Source: Pseudomonas sp. C2B4
Lineage (GTDB): Bacteria > Pseudomonadota > Gammaproteobacteria > Pseudomonadales > Pseudomonadaceae
Direction of reading: 5' to 3'
Assembly: GCF_013359695.1 (NCBI RefSeq)
Contig: NZ_JABFMU010000056.1
Span: 1-38,460 of the forward strand
Length of the DNA: 38,460 nucleotides
The notes beneath the pieces were generated by a model that was given only the letters and a program-made list of their open reading frames with translations, did no database searches and was not told the DNA's origin. Made by a program: the position numbers and the translations under genes. Positions within the stretch are counted from its first letter, which is position 1. Each line of letters opens with the position of its first letter. Of this stretch, positions 8,369 through 17,092 are shown piece after piece.

Positions 8369-8887
8369 TCAGGCATCGATGGCCGGAAAGTCGATGTCGG
8401 TCAGGGCCGCGTTGTTCAAATAGTTGGTCAGCGTCTGCGAGGCCACATGGGCGATCACTTCGATGATCTTCGCGTCATTGATCCCGGCGGCGCGGGCCGC
8501 TGCGATCTGCTCGCTGTCCAGATGGCCACGGCTTTCGGTGATTTGCCGGGCGAGCAGGGCGTAGGCGTCGAGCCGGCCTTCGCGGGCACTGAGAATCTCC
8601 TGGCGGGTGAGCCCGGCCTTGCCGGCGAACAGCGTGTGCGCCGCCAGGCAGTAGTCGCAACCGTTGACCTGTGACGTGGCGAGGAAAATCGCTTCCTTCT
8701 CCGTGGCGCTCAGGGACGTCTTGCCCAGTGCCGCCGAATTTTGCAGATAAGAGGCCAGCACGGCAGGGGCATGGGCCAGCACCCGGAACACGTTGGGCAG
8801 GAAACCGATTTTCTTCTGCACGCCTTCCAGCAGTGGGCGGGTGGCGTCGGTGGCGTGTTCCAGGCTGACTGAGGTGATGCGGGTCAT
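8369..8887 (-). CDS. AhpD-like carboxymuconolactone decarboxylase family protein
   Basis: A 172-residue, mostly helical protein of the carboxymuconolactone decarboxylase/AhpD superfamily. The redox motif CDYC (residues 77-80) with the following His84 in the CxxC-x3-H pattern, and glutamates at about 63-65, match the peroxidase-related (alkylhydroperoxidase) branch and not true decarboxylases. The start has GGAGA upstream. It probably takes part in peroxide detoxification or a related thiol redox reaction. It is divergent from the AraC gene, which may control it. The exact substrate and reductant are unknown. Confidence 0.88.
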   Translation of the reverse strand: MTRITSVSLEHATDATRPLLEGVQKKIGFLPNVFRVLAHAPAVLASYLQNSAALGKTSLSATEKEAIFLATSQVNGCDYCLAAHTLFAGKAGLTRQEILSAREGRLDAYALLARQITESRGHLDSEQIAAARAAGINDAKIIEVIAHVASQTLTNYLNNAALTDIDFPAIDA

Positions 8888-9021
8888 GGCGATTCTCCGA
8901 AGATTTCAGCGCGACAGGCGCTGGGTACGGAGTTCATGCTAGTGATTCGGACTGGTTAATTGGGTGCAAATCGTCGACGATATGCGACAGATCGTCCAGA
9001 ACTGCCCTCGGGAGTCTCCCC

Positions 9022-9834
9022 ATGGATCGCTTGTCCACATTGCTCACGCATTTCGGCGTCAACGCCGGCACCTTTCACAGCGGTACGTTTTGCGGCACGA
9101 CGGCGTTCGATGGCAGCCAGGCCTGTGGTCACCTGCATTTGCTGCAGGCCGGCGAGGTCGTGCTGAAACTGGCCGATGAGCGCGAGCTGCGCCTCGCCGA
9201 GCCAACGCTGATCTTTTTCCCGCGACCCTACCGTCACCGATTGTTCGCCACCGAAGCCTCCGACACGCAATTGGTGTGCGCGTCCCTGAGTTTCGATGGC
9301 GGCTCGGGCAATGCCCTGGCGGCGGCGTTGCCGGAGTATCTGGTGCTCAAGCTCGATGAAATCCCGACCCTGGCCGGCACCCTGGAATGGCTGTTCAACG
9401 AGGCGTTCGATGGCACCTGCGGTCGCGAAGCGATGATGGACCGGCTGTTCGAACTGTTGGTGATTCAGTTGCTGCGCTACATCCTGAGCACGCGCAACCA
9501 GCAACCGGGCATGATGGCTGGCCTGGCGGATGCACGCCTGGCCCGGCCCTTGAGCCAGATGCACGAAGCGCCGGCCAAGGCCTGGAGCGTGGCCGAGCTG
9601 TCGGCGCTGGCTAACATGTCGCGGGCCAGCTTTGCCGAACACTTCAAGCGTGTGGTGGGCCAGGCACCGGTGGATTACCTGGTGAGCTGGCGCATCAGCC
9701 TGGCGCAGAAACGCTTGCGTGAAGGCAAGCCGATTGCCCTGATCGCCGAAGAAGTCGGCTACGAAAGCCCGTCGGCGCTGGCCCGGGCGTTTCGCCGTAA
9801 AACCGGGGTCAGCCCGCGAGAGTGGAGGGGGTGA
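9022..9834 (+). CDS. AraC-family transcriptional regulator
   Basis: A 270-residue regulator. Residues about 5-170 form a cupin-like sensor domain (AraC_binding/cupin_6 type), and residues about 173-268 form the two helix-turn-helix AraC DNA-binding domain, with SRASFAEHFKRVVGQAPVDY and the closing ARAFRRKTGVSPREWR as signature stretches. The start has GGGAG at good spacing. It is divergent from the AhpD-like gene, its most likely target, and its stop directly abuts the DUF488 gene downstream. Confidence 0.92.
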   Translation: MDRLSTLLTHFGVNAGTFHSGTFCGTTAFDGSQACGHLHLLQAGEVVLKLADERELRLAEPTLIFFPRPYRHRLFATEASDTQLVCASLSFDGGSGNALAAALPEYLVLKLDEIPTLAGTLEWLFNEAFDGTCGREAMMDRLFELLVIQLLRYILSTRNQQPGMMAGLADARLARPLSQMHEAPAKAWSVAELSALANMSRASFAEHFKRVVGQAPVDYLVSWRISLAQKRLREGKPIALIAEEVGYESPSALARAFRRKTGVSPREWRG

Positions 9835-10245
9835 GTGACCATGATCCAGTGCAAACGTACCTGCGACCCTGCCGCGCCCGAAGACGGGCGGCGCATTCTG
9901 GTGGACCGTCAGTGGCCCCAGGATTGCCCCAAGGCGCCAATGCCGTTCGATGCCTGGCTTCCCGACGTCGCGCCCTCGGCGGACTTACAGCAAGCGTTCA
10001 TGGTTGGGCAGCTGGATTTTTCCGGGTTCACCACAGCCTATCGGCGGGAGCTGACCGCTCAGCCGGCGCATTGGTGGGCGCTGTTGCCGTACGCGCAAAC
10101 GGGGATGTTGACGCTGGTGGTCACGGCGGATGATCCGGCGCAAAACCCTGCCGTGGTGCTCGGGCAATGGCTGGAAGAGGAGCTTGATCGGTATCAGGGC
10201 TCCAGCTCGCCGGTGTGTTATCGGGATGAGTTTCCGGAGTATTGA
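9835..10245 (+). CDS. DUF488 (YeaO-like) family protein
   Basis: A 134-136-residue protein of the DUF488 family. The stretch RRILVDRQWPQDC and the later LTLVVTADDPAQNPAVVL correspond to the family's conserved N-terminal DRxWP and the C-terminal beta strand/HNxA region. The usual RG after WP and the family histidine are altered (QD, QNPA), so this is a divergent member. Start is GTG at 9835, right after the AraC stop, or ATG at 9841; a GGAGG sits at 9824-9828 and serves either. Translation is coupled to the regulator. Function is unknown. Confidence 0.8.
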   Translation: MTMIQCKRTCDPAAPEDGRRILVDRQWPQDCPKAPMPFDAWLPDVAPSADLQQAFMVGQLDFSGFTTAYRRELTAQPAHWWALLPYAQTGMLTLVVTADDPAQNPAVVLGQWLEEELDRYQGSSSPVCYRDEFPEY

Positions 10246-10419
10246 GCGGAGAAGTTCAGGCACTCAAGGGTGGTTGTCGACCCATTGCGCTCTGTCAGGC
10301 TGAACCCTCTCGCAAGCATTCACGACTAGAGTTTCACTGCCGACTATCCTAAAGCCAGGTCAGATTTCAACCCTGCAACGTCAGGTCTCGAGCGTTATTT
10401 CAGTCTCTGGGAAACCGGT

Positions 10420-11118
10420 ATGACAAATCCGCAAAACAAGGCCGAATCCGACGAGGATTTAGCTCAGTTGGTAATAGGGCGAGGGCCCTGCACCTATCTA
10501 TTGCTGCTTTTACTGGGATTGATCCTCCTGTTTCCCTTTCTTGAGGAAGGTCTATTTGCTCGCACGTTGCTTGGCATTCTGTTTTCAATCGTGCTGCTCG
10601 TGGGCGCTTTCGCCACCAGGCAGACTCGGCTGGGGTTCATCCTCAAACTGGGCCTGGCGTTGCTTGGAGTTGGCCTTCAATGGTCGGCGTTGTGGGTTGA
10701 AAGTATCGCGATTCTTTTCTTTGCCGGGATGTTTTATGCGGCGTCTCTTGCCGTCTCGTTCAGCGGAGTGCTTCGCTATATTCTCAAGCGCGGGCCAATT
10801 ACAGCCGACAAGCTGCATGGCGCGCTTGCGGGTTACATCATGCTGGCCTTCGTTTGGTCCTTCGTCTATGCGCTGGTCGAGATATCCGCCGCTGGCTCAT
10901 TCGGCCCTGAGCTCCTCGACTTCAGACAGCCTGGCACTTTCTTCAAACTGATCTATTTCAGCCTCACGACACTCACGACCACCGGTTACGGTGATGTGCT
11001 CCCGTTGACCAACCATGCTCGCTCACTTGTGATGGTCGAAGAGTTTTCAGGCGTCTTTTACGTTGGTGTGGTGATAGCGCGGCTTGCCGGTCTATACCCG
11101 ACGAATCAGACCCAGTGA
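10420..11118 (+). CDS. Potassium-channel-like membrane protein
   Basis: A 232-residue membrane protein with about six hydrophobic spans plus a pore loop near the C terminus. The selectivity-filter sequence TLTTTGYGDVLP (about residues 183-194) matches K+ channels (ion channel 2 family), preceded by a pore helix and followed by one last transmembrane helix. There is no S4-like row of positive charges and no cytoplasmic RCK/TrkA-N domain, so gating is unclear. It stands alone; neighbours give no hint. The ATG start is preceded by GGGAAA. Confidence 0.85.
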   Translation: MTNPQNKAESDEDLAQLVIGRGPCTYLLLLLLGLILLFPFLEEGLFARTLLGILFSIVLLVGAFATRQTRLGFILKLGLALLGVGLQWSALWVESIAILFFAGMFYAASLAVSFSGVLRYILKRGPITADKLHGALAGYIMLAFVWSFVYALVEISAAGSFGPELLDFRQPGTFFKLIYFSLTTLTTTGYGDVLPLTNHARSLVMVEEFSGVFYVGVVIARLAGLYPTNQTQ

Positions 11119-11465
11119 CTCTCGATCTGCCTGAGCCGCCTCAGGGGGTTAGTGATTGAGTCGTCCCTGATTCAGTAGACACCGGCGATCGACTGCCAGG
11201 GCCGATTTTTACATGTCACGAAGGGCAGAAACCGGCCAGAAGCAGCTGATGGACGGAGCGATAGCAATGAGTAGCTATGCTTGGTCTACTGCCGGAACCG
11301 ATTGAGCAGATTGGGCTTTCCGTCCATGTTGTATCAACGACTGTCACAATGCCCGGCCTGGTCAGGGATAGACGACAGAACAAGGAATGTTACCCACCCA
11401 GCCCGTGAAGGCGTTATCACCCCACTCGGGGTCCATTTAGCGTTAGGCCCAAAGAGGAGTCCGCC
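11119..11465. other. Gene-free stretch between channel and DUF6632 genes
   Basis: A 347-bp region with no convincing gene. It begins with a small hairpin after the channel gene (see terminator entry). The stretch around 11213-11242 (GTCACGAAGGGCAGAAACC...) resembles a degenerate intergenic sequence seen in reverse orientation near 11990-12015. Just before the next gene lies GCGTTAGGC, similar to an integron recombination core. Confidence 0.4.
11130..11145 (+). terminator. Possible weak terminator hairpin after the channel gene
   Basis: Short stem CCTGAG-CCGC-CTCAGG 12 bp after the channel stop codon. It lacks a T run, so it is at most a weak or factor-assisted terminator. Confidence 0.3.
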
Positions 11466-11870
11466 ATGACCGCAGTCGATCGCCTCAGGTATTTGCGCGT
11501 CGTTCTGGTTTTGGCTGGCCTCGCGTGCCTTGCTCTCTACCCACTTATGTTGTTCTGGCCGTCCGGCTGGGCCTGGCACATCGGTCACTCGGACTACCCG
11601 ATGATGATCGTTGGCATCTACGCCACACTTGGCGTGTTCTTGATCCTGGCCGCACGTGATCCATTAGCCAATCTGAGCCTGATCTGGTTCACCGTGTGGT
11701 CTAGCGCCGTACACGGAGGAATCATGGCCGTCCAGGCGGTCACCCAGCCGGGTCAAATGGGGCACTTGGCAGGTGACGTGCCGGCGCTCTTCATCGTGGC
11801 GGTTGCCTTGGCCATCTTGACGCCTCGCTCGCAATTGGCCACTCGACCCCGGACACACAATGGGGCCTAA
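11466..11870 (+). CDS. DUF6632-like small membrane protein
   Basis: A 134-residue protein with four hydrophobic spans (about residues 10-31, 45-62, 70-90 and 103-121). It resembles the DUF6632 family of small integral membrane proteins, a family call from memory with no known role. The start is preceded by AGAGGAG. The gene is isolated and is closely preceded by GCGTTAGGC (see findings), a position that in integrons marks the beginning of a captured cassette; the match is weak. Confidence 0.7.
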   Translation: MTAVDRLRYLRVVLVLAGLACLALYPLMLFWPSGWAWHIGHSDYPMMIVGIYATLGVFLILAARDPLANLSLIWFTVWSSAVHGGIMAVQAVTQPGQMGHLAGDVPALFIVAVALAILTPRSQLATRPRTHNGA

Positions 11871-12079
11871 GAGCAGGTTTGACTGTCAGGATCGGGACGA
11901 AAAGCGTGTTACTACGCCTATTTTTTGGTCTGCTGATCAACCAACGCCGACAGATTTTACGTAGCAACGCTGTCTTCAAGACGGTGTCCGCGTTTTTTCA
12001 CAGCCTGGGGCGTTTTCTGCCTGTCACGACTGAATAGCTACCGGTGAGTGTGGGCGTTCGGTTGAACCAATCCCCTCCC

Positions 12080-12107
12080 GGCGCATGACCTATGCGGGTT
12101 ATGCGCC
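12080..12107 (-). terminator. Hairpin after the lytic transglycosylase gene
   Basis: Inverted repeat GGCGCAT ... ATGCGCC with a 14-bp loop, lying 8 bp past the stop codon of the leftward transglycosylase gene. There is no clear T run on that strand, so termination is plausible and not proven. Confidence 0.4.
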
Positions 12108-12115
12108 CTACGGTA

Positions 12116-12922
12116 CTAGCGATGGTTGCGATAGCGTTCGGTCAAGGACTGCACGCGGGTGACGTAGGATTGCGTCTCCGCGTAGGGAGGCACCCCGTTG
12201 TACTCGTCCACGGATGCTTCGCCGGCGTTGTAACCTGCCAACGCCAGCATCTGGTTGCCGTTGAAGCGCTTGAGCAGCCAGGCCAGGTAGCGCACGCCGC
12301 CACGAATGTTCTGTCGTGCGTCGAACGGATCGTCCACGGCGAAGCGCTCGGCGGTGGCGGGCATCAACTGCATCAGTCCCTGGGCGCCTGCTTCGGAAAT
12401 GGCGTTGGGGCGAAACGCCGATTCGGCATGTATCACTGCGCGGACCAGCGCCCTGTCGACACCATAAAGACCCGAAGCGGCTTCGATCTCCCGCCGATAC
12501 GATTGAGTGTCCAGGCGCAGTGAGGCGACCTTGAAATCCTTCGGCGCCATGCACAGATAGCAGCCCTTGATGTAATAGAGCTCAAGCAAATCGACCCGTG
12601 CGGAGATCCCGACGGGGCGCCGGCTCACATACTGACGAACACCCCTGTGGATGAAGGTGTATACCCGAACCCGCATCGCGCCGGGGTCGTCGTCCCGCAC
12701 GAGCCGTGGCTGGGCCTTTGCCTTGTTGCCGACACCGGCATCCGCCATGCCATTGAGGCGAGTGCAGCGGGCGCTGGCGATGGCTTGGCTGGTGTAGCTG
12801 ATGGCTCCGTCCCTGGTTTGGCACTTGAACATGGCGCTGGCGCACAGTGGCGTGACCAGCAAGGTCAGCTCGATGCAACCAAGAAGGCTCTTGCGAGCCA
12901 ATCGCCATGCTCTGGAACTCAT
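12116..12922 (-). CDS. Exported lytic transglycosylase (SLT domain)
   Basis: A 268-residue soluble-lytic-transglycosylase-type enzyme that cleaves peptidoglycan. The chosen ATG at 12922 has GGAG seven bases upstream; a GTG one codon earlier is possible. A signal sequence covers about residues 1-30. Residues 31-60 (FKCQTRDGAISYTS) look like a DUF4124-type module. The SLT domain covers about 145-250 with catalytic Glu167 in HAESAF, then GLMQLMP, then AGYNAG and the PYAETQSYV ending, all in standard order. Housekeeping wall turnover or a role in a secretion or conjugation apparatus are both possible. No transfer genes are beside it. Confidence 0.9.
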   Translation of the reverse strand: MSSRAWRLARKSLLGCIELTLLVTPLCASAMFKCQTRDGAISYTSQAIASARCTRLNGMADAGVGNKAKAQPRLVRDDDPGAMRVRVYTFIHRGVRQYVSRRPVGISARVDLLELYYIKGCYLCMAPKDFKVASLRLDTQSYRREIEAASGLYGVDRALVRAVIHAESAFRPNAISEAGAQGLMQLMPATAERFAVDDPFDARQNIRGGVRYLAWLLKRFNGNQMLALAGYNAGEASVDEYNGVPPYAETQSYVTRVQSLTERYRNHR

Positions 12923-13197
12923 CACATCGCTCCGCGCCGCAGGCGCCGGTCAGGCCTGGGGCGCCTGGCCCGGGCGCTGCCTTTGGAGGACCTATTCCGG
13001 GTGACCCGCCTTTTGTTCTGATAGTTATACCCCTTGTAACCGGCGTTGGAGCTTGCGTTGACGTACGGGCTGCCAGCGTTCCCAGGCGAGGCGCAGGCCT
13101 GATTGCTCGCACGACGCAGCGTCCCGGCTTGCCAGGGCCTGGCGAAAGTCCAATCCGCGGGTGACGGGCCCGGAGCCTGGGCGGGACAGACGAGGGC

Positions 13198-14331
13198 TTA
13201 GTTAACCATCACCTCGTCCAGTGCCTGCTCGAGGGTGCTGACCGTGCGCTCGATATTGTGCAGCTTTTCGAGTCCGAACAGACCGATGCGGAAGGTCTGG
13301 AAGTCGGCCGGCTCGTCGCATTGCAACGGCACTCCGGCGGCGATCTGCAGGCCGTGGTCGGCAAATTTCCTGCCGTTCTTGATGTCGGCATCATCGGTGT
13401 AGCTCACCACGACGCCTGGGGCTTGAAAACCGGCAGCGGCCACGCTTTTGATGCCTTTGCCGGTCAACATTGCACGCACCCGATCGCCCAGGACCTGTTG
13501 TTCGCCGCGGACCTTGTCGAAACCGTAGGCTTGCGTTTCTTTCATCACTTCGTTAAAGCGCGCGAGGGAATCGCAGGGCATGGTCGCATGGTAGGCGTGT
13601 CCGCCCTGTTCGTAGGCCTGCATGATCTGAAGCCACTTTTTCAGGTCGCAGGCGAAACTGCTGCTCTGCGTCTGTTCGATACGCTCGAGGGCCAAAGCAC
13701 TGAGCATCACCAGGGCGCAGCAAGGGGAGGCGCTCCAGCCTTTCTGCGGTGCGCTGATCAACAGGTCGACTGCGCATTTGTGCATATCAACCCAAAGCGT
13801 GCCTGAGGCGATGCAGTCCAGCACGAACAGGCCACCCACTGCATGCACGGCGTCGCCGACGGCCCGCAGGTACTCGTCGGGCAGGATAATCCCCGATGAG
13901 GTTTCAACGTGGGGGGCGAAGACAATCTGCGGCCTCGAAGCCGCAATGGCGGCCAGCACTTCGTCCAGAGGAGGGGGGGCGTAGGCAGCCTGGCGACCCG
14001 TGTCGACCGGTCGGGCTTTCAGCACCGTAGTGGCCGCCGGGATGTTGCCCATCTCAAGGATCTGGCTCCAGCGATAACTGAACCAGCCGTTGCGTATCAC
14101 CAGGCATTGCTGGCCGGTGGCAAACTGTCGCGCCACCGCTTCCATGCCGAATGTGCCGCTGCCCGGGACCACCGCAACAGCCTGGGCGTTGTAGACCTGT
14201 TTCAGGGTGCTGGAAATGTTCTTCATCACGCCTTGAAATGACTGCGACATGTGGTTGAGCGAGCGGTCGGTGTAGACCACTGAGTACTCGACCAGCCCCT
14301 CAGGATCGATACTGGGATATAGCTTTGACAT
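13198..14331 (-). CDS. Class V PLP-dependent aminotransferase (alanine-glyoxylate type)
   Basis: A 377-residue aminotransferase of fold type I, class V. PLP-binding features: GSGT at residues 57-60, the aspartate in LDCIASG (Asp172) that holds the pyridine nitrogen, and the Schiff-base lysine in SAPQKGWS (Lys197). The C-terminal small domain is complete. Length and motifs resemble alanine-glyoxylate/serine-pyruvate aminotransferases, and the substrate is not determinable. The start has AAGGAG upstream. It is read leftward like the neighbouring GNAT gene but separated by 226 bp, so co-transcription is uncertain. Confidence 0.9.
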   Translation of the reverse strand: MSKLYPSIDPEGLVEYSVVYTDRSLNHMSQSFQGVMKNISSTLKQVYNAQAVAVVPGSGTFGMEAVARQFATGQQCLVIRNGWFSYRWSQILEMGNIPAATTVLKARPVDTGRQAAYAPPPLDEVLAAIAASRPQIVFAPHVETSSGIILPDEYLRAVGDAVHAVGGLFVLDCIASGTLWVDMHKCAVDLLISAPQKGWSASPCCALVMLSALALERIEQTQSSSFACDLKKWLQIMQAYEQGGHAYHATMPCDSLARFNEVMKETQAYGFDKVRGEQQVLGDRVRAMLTGKGIKSVAAAGFQAPGVVVSYTDDADIKNGRKFADHGLQIAAGVPLQCDEPADFQTFRIGLFGLEKLHNIERTVSTLEQALDEVMVN

Positions 14332-14557
14332 GAAGTGACTCCTTTGGCAGAGATGTCAGTGGTATCGACCCTGCCCTAAGCCTTGGCAAATGACAAGATT
14401 GCCCGGGATTGAATGGCGACTTCTGTCGAGCGGCTGGCATCATCAGGTCGATAACGATCAGTTAGGAAGGGCAGCAGACCCATAGTGGACATTGAGGACG
14501 AGCGCCAAATGACCGATGCATCCAGGCATAAAGTGGAGCCATCGGCACAATACGCTG

Positions 14558-14983
14558 TCAGCACAGCCGTTTCTGGTAATAGAACCGGGTATGTCCCGGC
14601 GGATAATCTGCCAGGCGTCCGAATTCGGAGTAACCCAGTTTTTGATAAAAACCCGGTGCCTGAAAGCTGAAGGTCTCCAGCCAAATACCGATGCAGTGCT
14701 TTTTCTTCGCGACGTCTTCGGCCATGTGCATCAGTCGTTCTCCGATACCCTGACCACGCATCGACTCGGGAACACTGACGAGATCGATGAGTAGCCATCG
14801 ATAAGAGACCTTGCCATACAGGCCACCCATGACTTCATTGCTTTCGGGGGCTCGTAGCAGCAGGGCAAATGTTTCGTGGGCATCGTCCCCACCATTGGCC
14901 AGGTTATGGGCCAGCAGCGGGTTCAAAATCCCTAACCGCTCTGCTTCAGTCACATTTTCCGAAAGCTGGATTTCCAAAGGCAT
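14558..14983 (-). CDS. GNAT-family N-acetyltransferase
   Basis: A 141-residue single-domain GNAT acetyltransferase. The acetyl-CoA pyrophosphate-binding loop is RGQGIG at residues 76-81, preceded by the beta-4 strand LLIDLVSVPE. The C-terminal part has the usual FYQKLGYSEFGRL segment. It transfers an acetyl group to an unidentified amine. The start has GGGAGAG upstream. It is a lone gene. Confidence 0.9.
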   Translation of the reverse strand: MPLEIQLSENVTEAERLGILNPLLAHNLANGGDDAHETFALLLRAPESNEVMGGLYGKVSYRWLLIDLVSVPESMRGQGIGERLMHMAEDVAKKKHCIGIWLETFSFQAPGFYQKLGYSEFGRLADYPPGHTRFYYQKRLC

Positions 14984-15111
14984 GGTGCTCTCCCTGAGCG
15001 ATGAGTGATCGGGTGAACAAGGTAGCCCATTTCTGTCATCACCAGATGAGTCAGCAAACTCATCATGTCGTTTCTTATAGACGGATTGAATGGCTGCTTA
15101 TGGCTGTGGAG
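14984..15111. other. Spacer between GNAT gene and IS30 remnant
   Basis: About 130 bp with no gene recognised. It may contain the former end of the insertion sequence whose transposase tail begins at 15112, but I cannot identify a terminal repeat. Confidence 0.35.
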
Positions 15112-15249
15112 TCAACCGGTCGATGCAACAGATTGGCTAAATCGTTCAGTGGGCGTTTCGTCGTTTAGTGTTTTCCGAGGACGGCTGTTCAGCTGCCTTG
15201 CCACATCATTGAGCGTGGCTTGCGAGTGCTCCGCAGGGTCGAGCCCAAG
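15112..15249 (-). pseudogene. IS30-family transposase, C-terminal remnant
   Basis: Forty-five in-frame codons plus stop read like the last segment of an IS30-family transposase: EHSQATLNDVARQLNSRP, then RKTL, ETPTERF and the closing SVASTG. In the intact family this is the end of the integrase-type catalytic domain. No start, no DDE core and no N-terminal helix-turn-helix are present, so only the tail survives. Upstream the reading frame runs into the 3' end of the universal stress protein gene, meaning a deletion or recombination has joined the two. Confidence 0.75.
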
Positions 15250-15268
15250 GGCGTTTGTTGACCAGCTC

Positions 15269-16201
15269 CTAAATATGTGGCCGATGGTTGTTATGGCTAT
15301 ACGGCCAAGAGGATGTCTCGGCATCTGCCGATGCACCGTGTGATGGAGCGGCCAGTTCCTCCAGATGGGTAATGATGTCGTCCGGTTTGAGCACCAGCAC
15401 GTCGCTGTCCAGGGTGTCCAGAATCATCTCGGCGGTATTGCCGATCAATGCGCCGGACAGTCCGGTGCGGGCCACGCTACCGATCACTGTGAGCACGGCT
15501 TCGAGTTTGTGTGCGATGTGCGGGATCAGTACATCGGCAGGACCTTCTTCGATATGCAGGCGTTCGTCGCTGACGTCAAATTCGGCCTGGAGTGTCTTGC
15601 ACAGTTCGCGATAGAGCGCCTGAATGCTTTCTTTGAGTTGGAATACGGAGTCGGCCGCCGACAGCATCGGGTAGGGGTGGGCGCTCAACATGTGTAGCGT
15701 GCCGCCGGCCAGTGCGGCGATGTCATAGCCGTGGCTGACGATACCGGAGTGCAGGACGCGGTGCTCCATATCACTGCTGCCAGCATCTACTGCCGCGAGA
15801 ATGGTGCCACCGGTCCAGGGCCTTGCGGTTTTTACTATAAGCACCGGACTGGGACAGTATCGCAGTAGCTTCCAGTCCTCGGGCGTGAGCAGGGCCTTCA
15901 TCAGCGGGGTGTCGGGCAGGTGCTGCTTGATCACCAGGCCGCAGCCCTCTGCTTGTTGGGCGGCGATGATGGTCTTGTGTGAACTCCCATGCCAGTCCTG
16001 CTGGGTGCTGACGCTATAACCCTCCTGTACCAAGGCGCCGTGCGTGTCGTTCAGGTAGGAGGAATGCCGGTGTCCCTTGTCGCAGGCCAGCAGGTGCAGG
16101 TGCGACCGGGTAGCGCTGGCAATCATTTTGGCTCTGTTCAGGATCAGGTCATTGGACTGCTGCGAATCCACCACCACCAAGGTGTTGCGAATGGTGTGCA
16201 T
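15269..16201 (-). CDS. Tandem-domain universal stress protein (UspE-like)
   Basis: A 310-residue protein with two universal stress domains (about residues 3-138 and 140-283). The second keeps the ATP-binding pattern GSVARTGLSGALIGNTAE typical of UspE-class proteins. The chosen start (16201) has AGGAAG just upstream; an ATG 16 codons earlier is less likely. The last roughly 20 residues, after LEELAAPSHG, go beyond the second domain and end 20 bp from an IS30 remnant, so the natural C terminus may have been replaced. Such proteins support survival under anaerobic or stationary stress; the regulator is not evident. Confidence 0.88.
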   Translation of the reverse strand: MHTIRNTLVVVDSQQSNDLILNRAKMIASATRSHLHLLACDKGHRHSSYLNDTHGALVQEGYSVSTQQDWHGSSHKTIIAAQQAEGCGLVIKQHLPDTPLMKALLTPEDWKLLRYCPSPVLIVKTARPWTGGTILAAVDAGSSDMEHRVLHSGIVSHGYDIAALAGGTLHMLSAHPYPMLSAADSVFQLKESIQALYRELCKTLQAEFDVSDERLHIEEGPADVLIPHIAHKLEAVLTVIGSVARTGLSGALIGNTAEMILDTLDSDVLVLKPDDIITHLEELAAPSHGASADAETSSWPYSHNNHRPHI

Positions 16202-17092
16202 GAGTGTCTTCCTGTGCGTGAGTACAGTTTTTATGTGGGGCGGCGGCACGGGCGTTCTTGACCTATGCCCTTTCGGGTGGGCGCGTTAGTCCAGCCCTTG
16301 TCCGCCCGTCAACCGGAAGCTCACTTACCGACATCATGCATGCGACAGCAAAATTCGATTCCTGCCGGCCCTGTGTGATTGTTGACGCTCGATTCGAGCT
16401 GGCAATAATTACCGGAACGGCTGCTGATCACTCATGCAACTGCGCAAGTTAACCCCATAGCACTGGCGCTGTTTTTCCATTGCATCTATATTCAGTTGTA
16501 ACGTGACCGGTACACTTTGCCGAACGAATTTCGTTATTCCTGATGGTTGCGTTACTGGCAAAGAAACGTGGAGCGTCGGTCGCGTTCAATATCAAGCCTG
16601 CATGCGCCTATCCGTCCGCGCAAATACTACGCGCAGAGGGATTCCTCCGACCATGGTGGAATAAATCGAGTTGCTTGTTGCGGGCACTTATTGCGCGCTC
16701 AACTCGGTTGCAGAGTATGACGGCTATTCTGCCTGAAGCTCTGTTAGTTGGTCGGTTGAGTTAGTTGATTTTCACCTAAGGACTCACTGAACCAACCCTA
16801 TTCGATCTTATGAGAACGCGCCGCTCTCGTTGGTTGGACGGCTGAGCAGGTCCGGCATGACCGCAATTTGATCTTGCCTGAACAGGATTCCATTCCACAC
16901 CCATGGCAACCTGAGGCTCCGGTTCCGCGGTGTGGGAGATTCCGGATTATTCTTGGGCCACTCCGATTTTTAAGGATCCTCCTATAGATTGTGAAAAATT
17001 AATGAAAGAAAATTCATCGGATCGAACGCCCATCGCCAGTAAACAAAGCATGGAACGTATGACGGGGTCGTTGATGGTGAAGGAATCGGTTT
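16202..17092. other. Long region without recognisable genes
   Basis: About 890 bp between the leftward stress protein gene and the rightward degenerate REC-EAL gene. Short open frames exist (for example 16543-16764, and 16930-17139 from a GTG) but show no family features. The GC content falls toward the right. Near the right end, ATTTTTAAGGATCCTCC (16967-16983) resembles motifs ahead of other genes in this cluster. The region must carry promoters for both flanking genes. Confidence 0.5.

Noticed and set aside
11208..12030. Inverted pair of GGCAGAAA-containing sequences flanking the DUF6632-like gene as a mobile unit
   Set aside because: The shared core is short and imperfect; insufficient to claim a mobile element boundary.
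16543..16764. 73-codon frame in the long gene-free region
   Set aside because: No ribosome site of note, no recognisable features and no supportive context; not enough to call a gene.
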